A stretch of DNA of 64,000 bases from contig NZ_FYDG01000002.1 of the NCBI RefSeq assembly GCF_900187365.1, positions 1-64,000 of the forward strand. The letters are read 5' to 3'. This DNA comes from Rhodoblastus acidophilus (GTDB taxonomy: Bacteria; Pseudomonadota; Alphaproteobacteria; Rhizobiales; Beijerinckiaceae). Every line of letters starts with the position of its first letter. Position 1 is the stretch's first letter. Below are positions 25,501 through 33,785 of this stretch, in pieces. The position numbers were made by a program, and so were the translations under genes. The notes under the pieces were generated by a model. The model saw nothing but the letters and a program-made list of their open reading frames with translations, did no database searches and was not told the DNA's origin.

Positions 25501-25966
25501 GAAAATCGCCGCGCTGATGGTTAGCGCCGGGCTCGAACGCCACAGCCAGAATCGGCAGGACCCGCTGCTGGCCCGCGCCGGCGCGATTTACGCCGCGCTC
25601 ACCTGCGGCCGTTACGCCGGCCTCAAGCAGGATTTCGGCGAGGACGAGAAGCTGCAATTGATCGTCTGCCGGGCCGATGGCGCGGAACTGACCCTCGGCG
25701 CCCTGAGCGAGGGCGCCAGCGACCAGCTCTATCTGGCGCTGCGCCTCGCCTATCTGGAGAAATATGCGGAGGGAAACGAGGCGCCGCCGTTCATCGGCGA
25801 CGATCTGTTCGCCAGTTTCGACGACGCCCGCGTCGCCGCCGGCCTGACCACGCTGGCGCAACTGAGCCCGACCCTGCAGCCGGTGTTGTTCACCCACCAC
25901 GCCCATGTGGCGGAGATCGCCACCCGCGCCCTGGGGGAAAGCGCCCAGATTCTGCGCCTCGGCTGA
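22514..25966 (+). CDS. SMC/SbcC-type AAA ATPase (YhaN-like)
   Basis: The 1150-residue protein has a split ABC-type ATPase head. Walker A is GPNEAGKSS near residue 40. The signature region ALSEGASDQLYLALRLA and Walker B FIGDDLFASFDD lie near the C-terminus. Between them is a very long Ala/Glu/Arg/Gln-rich coiled-coil region (about 180-980). The N-terminal stretch (NFLRPADLRLGA and similar) is characteristic of YhaN rather than SbcC. There is no CxxC zinc hook in the coil that I can see. It should pair with the preceding nuclease in processing DNA ends. The alanine-rich coil is extreme in composition but follows the high GC of the genome. Confidence 0.9.
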   Translation: MRLIELTLDAYGPFVGDRSAKLQFDPAARLHIVHGPNEAGKSSALRAIGDLFYGVPRSEKNFLRPADLRLGATVEARNGQTLQFFRQRGVKATLRDATGAALPDDCLAPFLGAATRDIFERAFGLNAETLREGGHEMLRSEGEIGASLFAAASGLRGLIDLRKGIEAEADEIFGERKAGRRSFYQALTRYDEANKAERDARLSEGALKALRRQIEDADAQLERIKTADAEEAAEQRRLQRLLKATPILAALAALRGESARFADLAAYSDAWAEQLDALLAARDAAQAQARAAVDARELAAEELAQAQCDAALLARADDIEALAGEAGAERTRLEEQPRREAALQASVDKLRARAFACGFDDIAALRAASPDAATLLRAEQLIGDGLKLAARKQEPLETLAREKEELANLKAQLGDDPPDVSALQEKFAALGAVEAEEAAQAELSEACAREARQLDERRARLSPPLPDLDVFARAPLPDEAALAQAEQALDALTRRRDEARRQEEAARDAEAQAQARLRALETSGPVPSRDDLRALRGERDACWLALAQARDDARLFQARAETFAALQRQADALADALIGDAARVAEAEAERQAVAAASAALQAARALLELIEQEARALTEAWTQAWAPCGVAPAAPRAMARWRDEALQLLAARETLAAKIAKRDAQAARLQVLAAGLAALEKEAGLEPLPLPLGQQARRIAARLQDLSRAREAARATATRIKLAPPRIAALEERLAKLEQDETVWRADFVAALAALGLDAEASFEQAQARIALWRGLPGEWDNHSQIERRVTSINQEHVAFAERVRLLLANCAPDLAGLPPLDAASALQRRLTAERQRATTRANAEARCAKAHKAVAAAQEQAAQAEARLAQHGAQAGFSGDAALLSGRLRERRALAARIQAESERLALVADGAEEAQLAEQARDFDAAAAHERLNALGGALESRKLQGQEFFAAKRAAQTRLAELDEGCGAEQAAFDREAAKADMAVEARRWAVLKIAALMVSAGLERHSQNRQDPLLARAGAIYAALTCGRYAGLKQDFGEDEKLQLIVCRADGAELTLGALSEGASDQLYLALRLAYLEKYAEGNEAPPFIGDDLFASFDDARVAAGLTTLAQLSPTLQPVLFTHHAHVAEIATRALGESAQILRLG

Positions 25967-26030
25967 GGCAGAATCGTCGCCGCGCACCGTGTCAACAAAG
26001 AACTGGCGCAAGACGGGGTTTCGGCTTAAT

Positions 26031-26044
26031 TTGACCTAGATCAA
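26031..26044. promoter_or_regulatory. FNR/FixK-type box upstream of the small membrane protein
   Basis: TTGACCTAGATCAA fits the TTGAY-N4-ATCAA consensus of FNR/FixK dimers. It ends 18 bp before the ATG at 26063. At that spacing, class II activation would place the start of transcription inside the gene, so either the true start is the downstream ATG at 26099 or the box works differently. Confidence 0.65.
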
Positions 26045-26062
26045 ATTTTACCGAGGCCCGCC

Positions 26063-26392
26063 ATGCCGCAGTCACGCAAGACGAACCATCTGGTCCGCAT
26101 GATGATCCTGAACTGGGCCTTAGGCTGGGCGGTCGGCTTCGCCTGCGCCGGCGGCGTGCTGATCTCCAATGTCGGGCATATCCGCGACATGATGCTGAAG
26201 TCTGATTTCATGCTGCAATTTCTGGCGCTGCTGTTCGGAAGTTTCGGCATGACCTTCGGCGGCGTGGTCGCCGCCACGGCGGTCATGCTGCTGCCGACCG
26301 ACCCGGAGCAATGGCGCGGCGGCGGCGGGACCCGCGCGCCGGTGCTGCTGCCGGCCTACGCCCTCGCCCGAGTCAGGAGCCGGCGGGCTTAA
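26063..26392 (+). CDS. Small membrane protein of unknown function under an FNR-type box
   Basis: The 109-residue protein has two hydrophobic helices, about 16-36 (LNWALGWAVGFACAGGVLI) and 50-75 (LQFLALLFGSFGMTFGGVV). They are joined by a short loop (NVGHIRDMMLKSD), and a polar Gly/Arg-rich tail follows. I recognise no named family, although short two-helix proteins of similar design occur beside FixK-controlled genes in Hyphomicrobiales. The ATG at 26063 has GAGG about seven bases upstream; ATG 26099 is a possible alternative. The FNR/FixK box just upstream suggests expression when oxygen is low. Its neighbours give no further clue. Confidence 0.7.
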   Translation: MPQSRKTNHLVRMMILNWALGWAVGFACAGGVLISNVGHIRDMMLKSDFMLQFLALLFGSFGMTFGGVVAATAVMLLPTDPEQWRGGGGTRAPVLLPAYALARVRSRRA

Positions 26393-26466
26393 TCCTCGAC
26401 TTTCCGCCTGTCAGGCGCTAGAGAGGCCTGGAGCTTCACGCTTTCCTCTCTCGCCTGTGCTGCATC

Positions 26467-27363
26467 ATGGCCAATCCCACGCCCGCGAAAAAATCCGATT
26501 CCGCCATCGAAATCTACCATCTGCTGTTGAGCTGCCCCAACCGGCCCGGCATTATCGCGCGGGTCGCCGGCCATATTTTCGAGCACGGCTTCAACATCGC
26601 GGATTCCCGCCAGTTCGACGAGGAAGACTCCGACCAGTTCTTCATGCGCGTCGAATTCAATCCGGTGCGCGAGGACGCCGACATCGAGGAGTGGAAGGCC
26701 AGTTTCGCCGAACTGGCCGACGACTATCACATGAAATGGCGGGTGCGCGCCCAGTCGCAACGCTGCAAGGTGCTGATCCTCGTCTCGAAATTCGACCATT
26801 GCCTGGCCGACCTTTTGTACCGCTGGCGCATCGGCGAATTGCCGATCGACATCGTCGGCGTCGCCAGCAATTATCCGCGCGAGACGTTCCGCCATCTCGA
26901 TTTCACCGGCATTCCCTTCCACTACCTGCCGGTGACCCGCGAAACCAAGATGGAGCAGGAGGCGCAGATCTGGGCGCTGGTGCAGCAGTCGCACGCCGAA
27001 CTGCTGGTGCTGGCGCGCTACATGCAAATCCTGTCGGACGGACTGGCGGCCAAGCTCTCGGGCCGCTGCATCAACATCCACCACAGCTTCCTGCCCGGCT
27101 TCAAGGGCGCCAAGCCTTACCATCAGGCCCATGCGCGCGGCGTGAAGGTGATCGGCGCCAGCGCGCATTACGTCACCGCCGAACTCGACGAAGGCCCGAT
27201 CATCGAGCAGGACGTAGAGCGCATCTCGCACCACCACCGCCCCAACGATCTCGTGAGCAAGGGCCGCGACATCGAGCGCCGCGTGCTGGCCCGGGCCGTG
27301 CGCTACCATGTCGAAAACCGCGTGGTGATCAACGGCCGCAAGACCATCGTCTTCACCGAGTGA
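26467..27363 (+). CDS. purU: Formyltetrahydrofolate deformylase
   Basis: PurU hydrolyses 10-formyltetrahydrofolate to formate and tetrahydrofolate, balancing one-carbon pools and feeding formate-dependent purine synthesis. The 298-residue protein has an N-terminal ACT domain (about 12-90, NRPGIIARVAGHIFEHG). A formyltransferase-fold domain follows, with the catalytic segment NIHHSFLPGFKGAKPYHQAH and the later SAHYVTAELDEGPIIEQD. These supply the Asn, His and Asp residues of the active site. The length is slightly over the usual 280. It lies close to the purine gene purL but in a separate unit, and ends at a bidirectional terminator shared with ompW. Confidence 0.95.
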   Translation: MANPTPAKKSDSAIEIYHLLLSCPNRPGIIARVAGHIFEHGFNIADSRQFDEEDSDQFFMRVEFNPVREDADIEEWKASFAELADDYHMKWRVRAQSQRCKVLILVSKFDHCLADLLYRWRIGELPIDIVGVASNYPRETFRHLDFTGIPFHYLPVTRETKMEQEAQIWALVQQSHAELLVLARYMQILSDGLAAKLSGRCINIHHSFLPGFKGAKPYHQAHARGVKVIGASAHYVTAELDEGPIIEQDVERISHHHRPNDLVSKGRDIERRVLARAVRYHVENRVVINGRKTIVFTE

Positions 27364-27369
27364 CGGCCC

Positions 27370-27387
27370 GGCCGAAACCTTTCGGCC
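27370..27387. terminator. Hairpin between purU and ompW
   Basis: GGCCGAAA and TTTCGGCC form a perfect eight-base inverted repeat with a two-base centre, seven bases after the purU stop. It precedes a second, stronger hairpin. On its own it could slow polymerase or protect the purU transcript end. Confidence 0.5.
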
Positions 27388-27404
27388 TTATCTTCCGTCA
27401 TGCA

Positions 27405-27432
27405 AAAAGCCCGGCCTTGCGACCGGGCTTTT
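27405..27432. terminator. Bidirectional intrinsic terminator between purU and ompW
   Basis: AAAAGCCCGG (27405-27414) pairs with CCGGGCTTTT (27423-27432) around an eight-base loop. The flanking A- and T-runs make it work in both directions, ending purU on the plus strand and ompW on the minus strand. Confidence 0.9.
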
Positions 27433-27455
27433 CTTTTGTCGGACAACCCGACGGA

Positions 27456-28154
27456 TCAGTATTTGGTGACGATCGCGGCCACGTCGGCGACGCCGAAGCG
27501 ATAACCGATGCCCGCGCCGACGATCCAGGGATTGACCTTCAGCTGCAGGTTGTTGTGGCCGCCGACATTGGCGTCGGTTTCCAGCATGATGTATTTGGCG
27601 TCGACGTTCACCAGCCAGTTCTTGGTCAGATAGTAATCCGCGCCGAACTGGAAGGCCGGCGCCACCGCCGAGTGAATGTTGACGACGCCATTGAGGGCCG
27701 GCGACTTGGTGCCGAGGAACCAAGTGTAGTTGACGCCCACGCCGACGTAGGGGTCAAGCTGGCCCAGCGCGAAGTGATACTGCAGCGTCAGGGTCGGCGG
27801 CAGCAGGGTGGTGTTGGCCAGCGCCACATTCGAGCCGCCGGCGGTCAGGCGGTGATGGGTCACGCCCGCGATCAGCTCCGCCGCGATGTTCTTGGTGAAG
27901 AAATAGGTGAAGTCGACTTCCGGGATGCCGTTGTCGGACAGCTTGGCGCCGCCAAGCGTGGCGCCGTTCAGCTTGGTCCCCGAAGCGTCCGGCAGGACGG
28001 CGAGGCCGCGCAGGCGGATCAGGAAGGGATCGAACGTGTCGATCGCCGGAAGGGCGGGCGCGGCCTTGGTGGAAGGCAGGTCGGCGGCGAAGGCGGGAAC
28101 CGCGACGCTGGCGAGAAGGGCGGCGGCGAAGGCGCCGGAGACGATCTGTTTCAT
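27456..28154 (-). CDS. ompW: OmpW family outer membrane protein
   Basis: The 232-residue protein has a clear signal peptide (VSGAFAAALLASVAVPAFAADLP), followed by an eight-strand-type barrel. OmpW features are visible: FLIRLRGLAVLPD, TYFFTKNIAAELIAG, and LDPYVGVGVNYTWFL. OmpW channels are narrow and hydrophobic and respond to oxygen and stress in enteric bacteria. I chose the ATG at 28154 because it gives the most normal signal peptide; ATG 28172 adds six residues. A perfect FNR/FixK box lies about 100 bp upstream (28254-28267), in keeping with FNR control of ompW in E. coli. The mature N-terminus DLPSTKAAPA closely matches that of the TorF-like porin in this window. Confidence 0.88.
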   Translation of the reverse strand: MKQIVSGAFAAALLASVAVPAFAADLPSTKAAPALPAIDTFDPFLIRLRGLAVLPDASGTKLNGATLGGAKLSDNGIPEVDFTYFFTKNIAAELIAGVTHHRLTAGGSNVALANTTLLPPTLTLQYHFALGQLDPYVGVGVNYTWFLGTKSPALNGVVNIHSAVAPAFQFGADYYLTKNWLVNVDAKYIMLETDANVGGHNNLQLKVNPWIVGAGIGYRFGVADVAAIVTKY

Positions 28155-28253
28155 GGGAAGCATTCCATTCATGCGGTGTCAGTGTTCGGCGAAGAACGTC
28201 GCGAGATCGCTCCAGGCGCCGCGGCACGATGTACGCCGCTACCATCAAATCGC

Positions 28254-28267
28254 TTGATTGAGATCAA
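28254..28267. promoter_or_regulatory. Perfect FNR/FixK box between ompW and purL
   Basis: TTGATTGAGATCAA is an exact match to TTGAT-N4-ATCAA. It sits in the 271 bp divergent region. Its centre is about 106 bp upstream of the ompW ATG and about 165 bp upstream of the purL start. Class II placement would give an ompW leader of about 65 nt. The rest of the region holds no gene. Confidence 0.8.
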
Positions 28268-28425
28268 TTAATTCCGGCCCAACCGCAAGGCTTCCGCTAC
28301 CTGTTGCAAATAAGACACAAAAGCGCGCCGCCGGCGAATTCTTGCCAAGGCGGGCGCGACGTTCTATCGAAACGCGCAAGCTTTTCCCGTTTCGCGCGCC
28401 CGTCGCCCAGCCGAAGGCCGATCAC

Positions 28426-30645
<2,220 letters not shown>

Positions 30646-30657
30646 GGAAACGCCTAT

Positions 30658-30897
30658 ATGCCGATGGAACCCCATGTCATCGAACAGATGATCAAGGAAG
30701 CCCTGCCCGACGCCGAGGTTTACATCACGGCTTTGGCCAATGATGGCGACCATTACCGGGCGCAGGTGGTGTCGGAAGCTTTTCGCGGCCTGAGCCGCGT
30801 CAAGCAGCACCAGCTGGTCTATGCGGCGCTCAAGGGCAATGTCGGCGGCGCGCTGCACGCGCTCGCCCTGGAAACCGCGCCGCCTGAAACGGCTTGA
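30658..30897 (+). CDS. BolA family protein
   Basis: The 79-residue protein is a short BolA-fold protein of the IbaG/YrbA type. The fold is marked by VIEQMIKEALPDAEVYITALANDGDHY and by VKQHQLVYAAL, which carries the helix-turn-helix-like segment and a histidine that can ligate a [2Fe-2S] cluster. BolA proteins form cluster-bridged complexes with CGFS glutaredoxins, and a CGFS glutaredoxin gene lies 66 bp downstream, which supports this pairing. It begins 12 bp after purL. Its TGA lies inside an FNR/FixK box that serves the next gene. Confidence 0.93.
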   Translation: MPMEPHVIEQMIKEALPDAEVYITALANDGDHYRAQVVSEAFRGLSRVKQHQLVYAALKGNVGGALHALALETAPPETA

Positions 30898-30907
30898 TTC
30901 AGATCAA
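30894..30907. promoter_or_regulatory. Perfect FNR/FixK box upstream of grxD
   Basis: TTGATTCAGATCAA matches TTGAT-N4-ATCAA exactly and overlaps the bolA stop codon. Its centre is about 63 bp upstream of the grxD ATG, so class II activation would give a leader of about 22 nt, a plausible geometry. Confidence 0.75.
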
Positions 30908-30963
30908 AAGCGCATTATTTTCGGTCGCGACGGAGCCTTGACCTCCGTTGAAAGGAAACAGAC

Positions 30964-31317
30964 ATGTCGGATCCGTTGCAGCAGACCCTCGACCGCATCA
31001 AGCAGGACGTCGAATCGAATGACGTCGTCCTCTTCATGAAGGGCACGCCGAATTTCCCGCAATGCGGGTTTTCGGGCCAGGTCGCCAAAATCCTCGGCCA
31101 TCTCGAAGTGCCGTACAAGGGCGTCAACGTGCTGGAAGACATGGAGATTCGCGAAGGGGTCAAACAGTTTTCCAACTGGCCGACCATTCCTCAGCTCTAC
31201 ATCAAGGGCGAGTTCATCGGCGGCTGCGACATCATTCGCGAGATGTTCGCCTCGGGCGAACTGGTCAGCGCGTTCAAGAACGCCGGCGTGCCCGTGAAGG
31301 ACGCCGCGCAGGCGTGA
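30964..31317 (+). CDS. grxD: Monothiol CGFS glutaredoxin (Grx4 type)
   Basis: The 117-residue protein has the defining CGFS active site in [10 protein letters not shown] (Cys34), with the glutathione-binding KGTP loop before it and [19 protein letters not shown] after it. Such proteins carry a glutathione-ligated [2Fe-2S] cluster as a homodimer or with BolA, and hand clusters to apo-proteins. AAAGGA lies a few bases before the ATG. It follows a bolA gene, its usual partner. A perfect FNR/FixK box in the intervening 66 bp suggests that its expression can rise independently of purL-bolA when oxygen falls. A hairpin follows the gene. Confidence 0.96.
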   Translation: MSDPLQQTLDRIKQDVESNDVVLFMKGTPNFPQCGFSGQVAKILGHLEVPYKGVNVLEDMEIREGVKQFSNWPTIPQLYIKGEFIGGCDIIREMFASGELVSAFKNAGVPVKDAAQA

Positions 31318-31326
31318 CGCGCTTCA

Positions 31327-31360
31327 GGGCCTCGCGCGCGCCCGGCGCGACGCGAGGCCC
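31327..31360. terminator. Hairpin between the convergent grxD and AraC genes
   Basis: GGGCCTCGCG (31327-31336) pairs with CGCGAGGCCC (31351-31360) around a 14-base GC-rich loop. It lies between two converging genes. There is no T-run, so termination strength is uncertain. Confidence 0.55.
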
Positions 31361-31380
31361 CGCCCCTGTTGCGGCTTCAG

Positions 31381-32460
31381 CTAGCCGCGCGTTTTTCCCG
31401 TCCCGCCGTCCAGCATTTGGCTGCGATAGGCGCCCGGCGTCATTCCCACCCATTTGCGCACCGCGCGGTTGAAGCTGCTTTGCTCGCTGTAGCCGAGCAG
31501 GAACGCGATTTCGGTCAAGGAGATCGCGCATTCGCGGATGTAGACGTCCAGATGTTCGCGTCGGACGTCGTCAAGCAGCTCAGAAAACGTCTTGTTGGCC
31601 CCATTCAGGCGCCGCTCCATCGTTCGCGCGGACATGCCGAGCGCGGCGGCGACGGTGGCGACCCTGGCCTTGCCGAGCTGCAGGTTCGTTTCGATGCATT
31701 GAGCGACGTCCTCGACGAAGGATGGCTCCTGCACTTCGCGGCGGCGCGCGGCGGCGCGCTGCTCCAGCGTGCGCTGAATATCCGGCAGAAGCGAATGATC
31801 GCTGCTGGCGATCGGCAAGTCGAGAATCACCGACGGAAAACAGCCGCCGACGCATTCCGCGTCGAAAGTCGCCTGCGTCCTGAGCAGCCGCCCGACCGCC
31901 TCGCTGAACCCATGGCCCGGATCGGGGAACGGAAACAAAACTTCCCGTCCGCTCAACTCCATGCCGACCAGCCATTCCGCGAAACTGGCGAAACAGCCCG
32001 CGATCATCAGGCACAATTGCTCGACGCCCGGCTCGCCAAACAGCGGCGAACGCCAATCGACCCTCGCCTCCCCGTCCCGCTCGCTGAACGTGGTGCGGCC
32101 GAGATCGTGGGAAAGACATTCAAAGCGTATGGTCTGTTCAAGCGCGGTGCGAATGTTGGGGCTGGCGCACAGCGCCAAGCCGTAGCCGACGAAATTCATC
32201 GGTTTCATCGCCATGCCGACCCGCAGGCCGAAGCAGGGGTCGCCGAGTTCCCGCGCCGCCACATTCAGCAGGCGGACATAGCTGTCGGCGCTGATCGGCG
32301 CCTCCAGCCGGCGCTCGAGCGCGCGCAGGCCGCAGGCCGCCGCGAGCGTCTCCAGATCGACGCCGCGATCGCGGGCGAGGTCGATCGCCGGTTGAGCATA
32401 AAGCGCCTCGACCCGCGCGCGGTCGCGGGGAGGCATGGCGTTTAAAAGAAACGGCGGCAC
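31381..32460 (-). CDS. AraC family transcriptional regulator
   Basis: The 359-residue protein has an N-terminal arabinose-binding-type domain as found in OruR/ArgR-like AraC regulators (LERRLEAPISADSYVRLLN, then FGLRVGMAM and SLF-type patterns). The C-terminal AraC DNA-binding domain (about 255-350) contains two helix-turn-helix motifs: VATVAAALGMSARTMERRLN, and SLTEIAFLLGYSEQSSFNRAVRKW. The closing GMTPGAYR is diagnostic. I chose the GTG at 32460, which has AGGA seven bases upstream; an ATG at 32535 would add 25 residues, and ATG 32436 is also possible. The effector is unknown. It diverges from a small conserved protein that could be its target. Confidence 0.85.
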   Translation of the reverse strand: MPPFLLNAMPPRDRARVEALYAQPAIDLARDRGVDLETLAAACGLRALERRLEAPISADSYVRLLNVAARELGDPCFGLRVGMAMKPMNFVGYGLALCASPNIRTALEQTIRFECLSHDLGRTTFSERDGEARVDWRSPLFGEPGVEQLCLMIAGCFASFAEWLVGMELSGREVLFPFPDPGHGFSEAVGRLLRTQATFDAECVGGCFPSVILDLPIASSDHSLLPDIQRTLEQRAAARRREVQEPSFVEDVAQCIETNLQLGKARVATVAAALGMSARTMERRLNGANKTFSELLDDVRREHLDVYIRECAISLTEIAFLLGYSEQSSFNRAVRKWVGMTPGAYRSQMLDGGTGKTRG

Positions 32461-32767
32461 CTTGTTTCCTGTCGCTATTTTGCGAGGCGTCTTACGAAAT
32501 CGCGCCTCATAATTATCCTTGCAGATCAATATCATAGGTCGAGAGCCACCTTAAGCTTGGCCGTTCGCCCCGTCTGATTTCGCCAATGTGGCGCAAAAAG
32601 TCAAATCGCCTGACGCCAAAAATCAATTCTAAGCTACAGCTCTGCATTATAAGTGTTTGCTGTCCATTTTGACGTTACGGCAGCGGCGCGCATGTTTTCG
32701 AAGCGCCGCGCTTTTGTCGAGGACACAAGAGGCAACGGCGCGCCCAATCAGGGGAGGACGCTCAGCA
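32461..32767. other. AT-richer divergent intergenic region
   Basis: These 307 bp lie between the AraC regulator and the small conserved gene, and are visibly lower in GC than the flanks around 32560-32690. A TATAAG (32648-32653) could be a -10 element for the plus-strand gene, but no good -35 is seen. GCCAATGTGGC near 32582 is a short inverted repeat. GGGGAGG near 32753 serves as the ribosome-binding site of the next gene. No RNA gene is recognised. Confidence 0.4.
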
Positions 32768-33049
32768 ATGTACAATTTCATCACGCGCGTGGACCTTCAC
32801 CAATCCGGGCCGGAAGATTACATCGAGCTCAACAGGCAGATGGCGGAAAAAGGGTTCAGCCCGACGCTGGCGTTCGAGCCTTGCGCCGACCCCGATCCAG
32901 CGGAATACCGGTTAAGCAGCGCGCTGACCCGCTCCCAGGTTCTGGATCTCGCGGCCCAGGCGGCGGCCTCGGTCAAGCCGCATTACATGGTGCGCGTCGC
33001 CAACCCCCATGGCGTGGCGCTGCTGGTGCGACTGCCGCCGTCGTCCTGA
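32768..33049 (+). CDS. Small conserved protein (possibly DUF2622-like)
   Basis: The 93-residue protein begins MYNFITRVDLHQSGPEDY and includes LTRSQVLDLAAQAAASV followed by a terminal strand (ALLVRLPPS). This pattern, a short alpha/beta protein whose first strand is followed by DYxxLxxxMxxxGFS, recalls the DUF2622 family of uncharacterised proteins found on plasmids, phages and chromosomes. The match is from memory of the pattern and should be treated as tentative. GGGAGG lies about ten bases upstream of the ATG. It diverges from the AraC gene across an AT-richer region and converges on the TlpA-like gene, leaving only 18 bp between stops. Confidence 0.6.
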   Translation: MYNFITRVDLHQSGPEDYIELNRQMAEKGFSPTLAFEPCADPDPAEYRLSSALTRSQVLDLAAQAAASVKPHYMVRVANPHGVALLVRLPPSS

Positions 33050-33067
33050 CCTCAAGACGATGTGGCG

Positions 33068-33757
33068 TCATGGCGACGCCGCCAGCGCCTTGACCAATTC
33101 CGCCGATTGCGCGCCGTCCCACTTCGCGGGACCGGCGAGCGCCGCGATTTCGCAGCCGTCGGGACCGATGACAAACGTGGTCGGCAGCCCCAACACCTTG
33201 CCGGTGCGGCGCAAGGCTTCAAAACTCTTGCCGTCGTCGTCCTGATAGAATCCGAGCGATTTCGCCCCAATCTCGCCCAAAAACGCCTTGGCCCGCTCCT
33301 TCTTCGCCGTATCGACATTGAGCGCGACCACGGTCACGCCCCCTGCGCCTTGCAGCCGGTCGAGCGCCGGCATTTCCTCGCGGCAGGGGACGCACCAGGT
33401 CGCCCAGGCGTTGAGCAGGATCGTCTTGCCCTTGAAGCTGGCCAGCGTGGCCGGCCCCTGCGGCGCGTTGAACGCCAGCTCCGGCATGGGCTTGGGGTCG
33501 GCCCGGACCGCCAAAGCGGCGAACTCGCCCTTGGCCAAAGGCGCGACGCGCGCGGCCACGACCCGCGAAGCCTCGCACTGGGCTTCGGCGGCGGCTTTCT
33601 TGCCCTCTCCGCCCAACCCGTATAGGACGAACCAAACACACGCGGCCATGGCCGTGGGAACGAAAATCGCGTGCGGCAGGATCAGTTTGCGCGCGATGCG
33701 TTGCATCTGCTCGGGGGTGGCGCGCACGGGTTCCTGCGGGTCGTCTTGGTCAGTCAT
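33068..33757 (-). CDS. tlpA: TlpA-like membrane-anchored thiol:disulfide oxidoreductase
   Basis: The 229-residue protein has one N-terminal membrane helix (about 30-50, [18 protein letters not shown]) and a periplasmic thioredoxin-like domain with the active site WCVPC in [17 protein letters not shown]. The cis-proline region is [13 protein letters not shown]. It matches TlpA of rhizobia, which keeps the copper site of cytochrome aa3 subunit II or its chaperones reduced. A second cysteine pair (EAQCEAS and PDGCEI) is also visible, a known feature of TlpA proteins. The ATG at 33757 is chosen over one 36 bases upstream because the latter overlaps argH. Its start lies only 28 bp from the divergent argH start. 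Confidence 0.88.
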   Translation of the reverse strand: MTDQDDPQEPVRATPEQMQRIARKLILPHAIFVPTAMAACVWFVLYGLGGEGKKAAAEAQCEASRVVAARVAPLAKGEFAALAVRADPKPMPELAFNAPQGPATLASFKGKTILLNAWATWCVPCREEMPALDRLQGAGGVTVVALNVDTAKKERAKAFLGEIGAKSLGFYQDDDGKSFEALRRTGKVLGLPTTFVIGPDGCEIAALAGPAKWDGAQSAELVKALAASP

Positions 33758-33785
33758 TCCGGCCTCGGGTCCTTTGGAGCAAGTC

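Noticed and set aside
28258-28425. N-terminal extension of purL starting next to the FNR box
   Set aside because: The added residues do not resemble PurL, and GAAGG precedes the TTG at 28426, which gives the normal N-terminus.
32768-33049. The small DUF2622-like gene as half of a toxin-antitoxin pair
   Set aside because: It has no same-strand partner gene; the neighbours are an AraC regulator and tlpA on the opposite strand.
33288-33785. N-terminal extension of argH by 166 codons
   Set aside because: The extension is antisense to tlpA and not argH-like; a good ribosome-binding site precedes the ATG at 33786.
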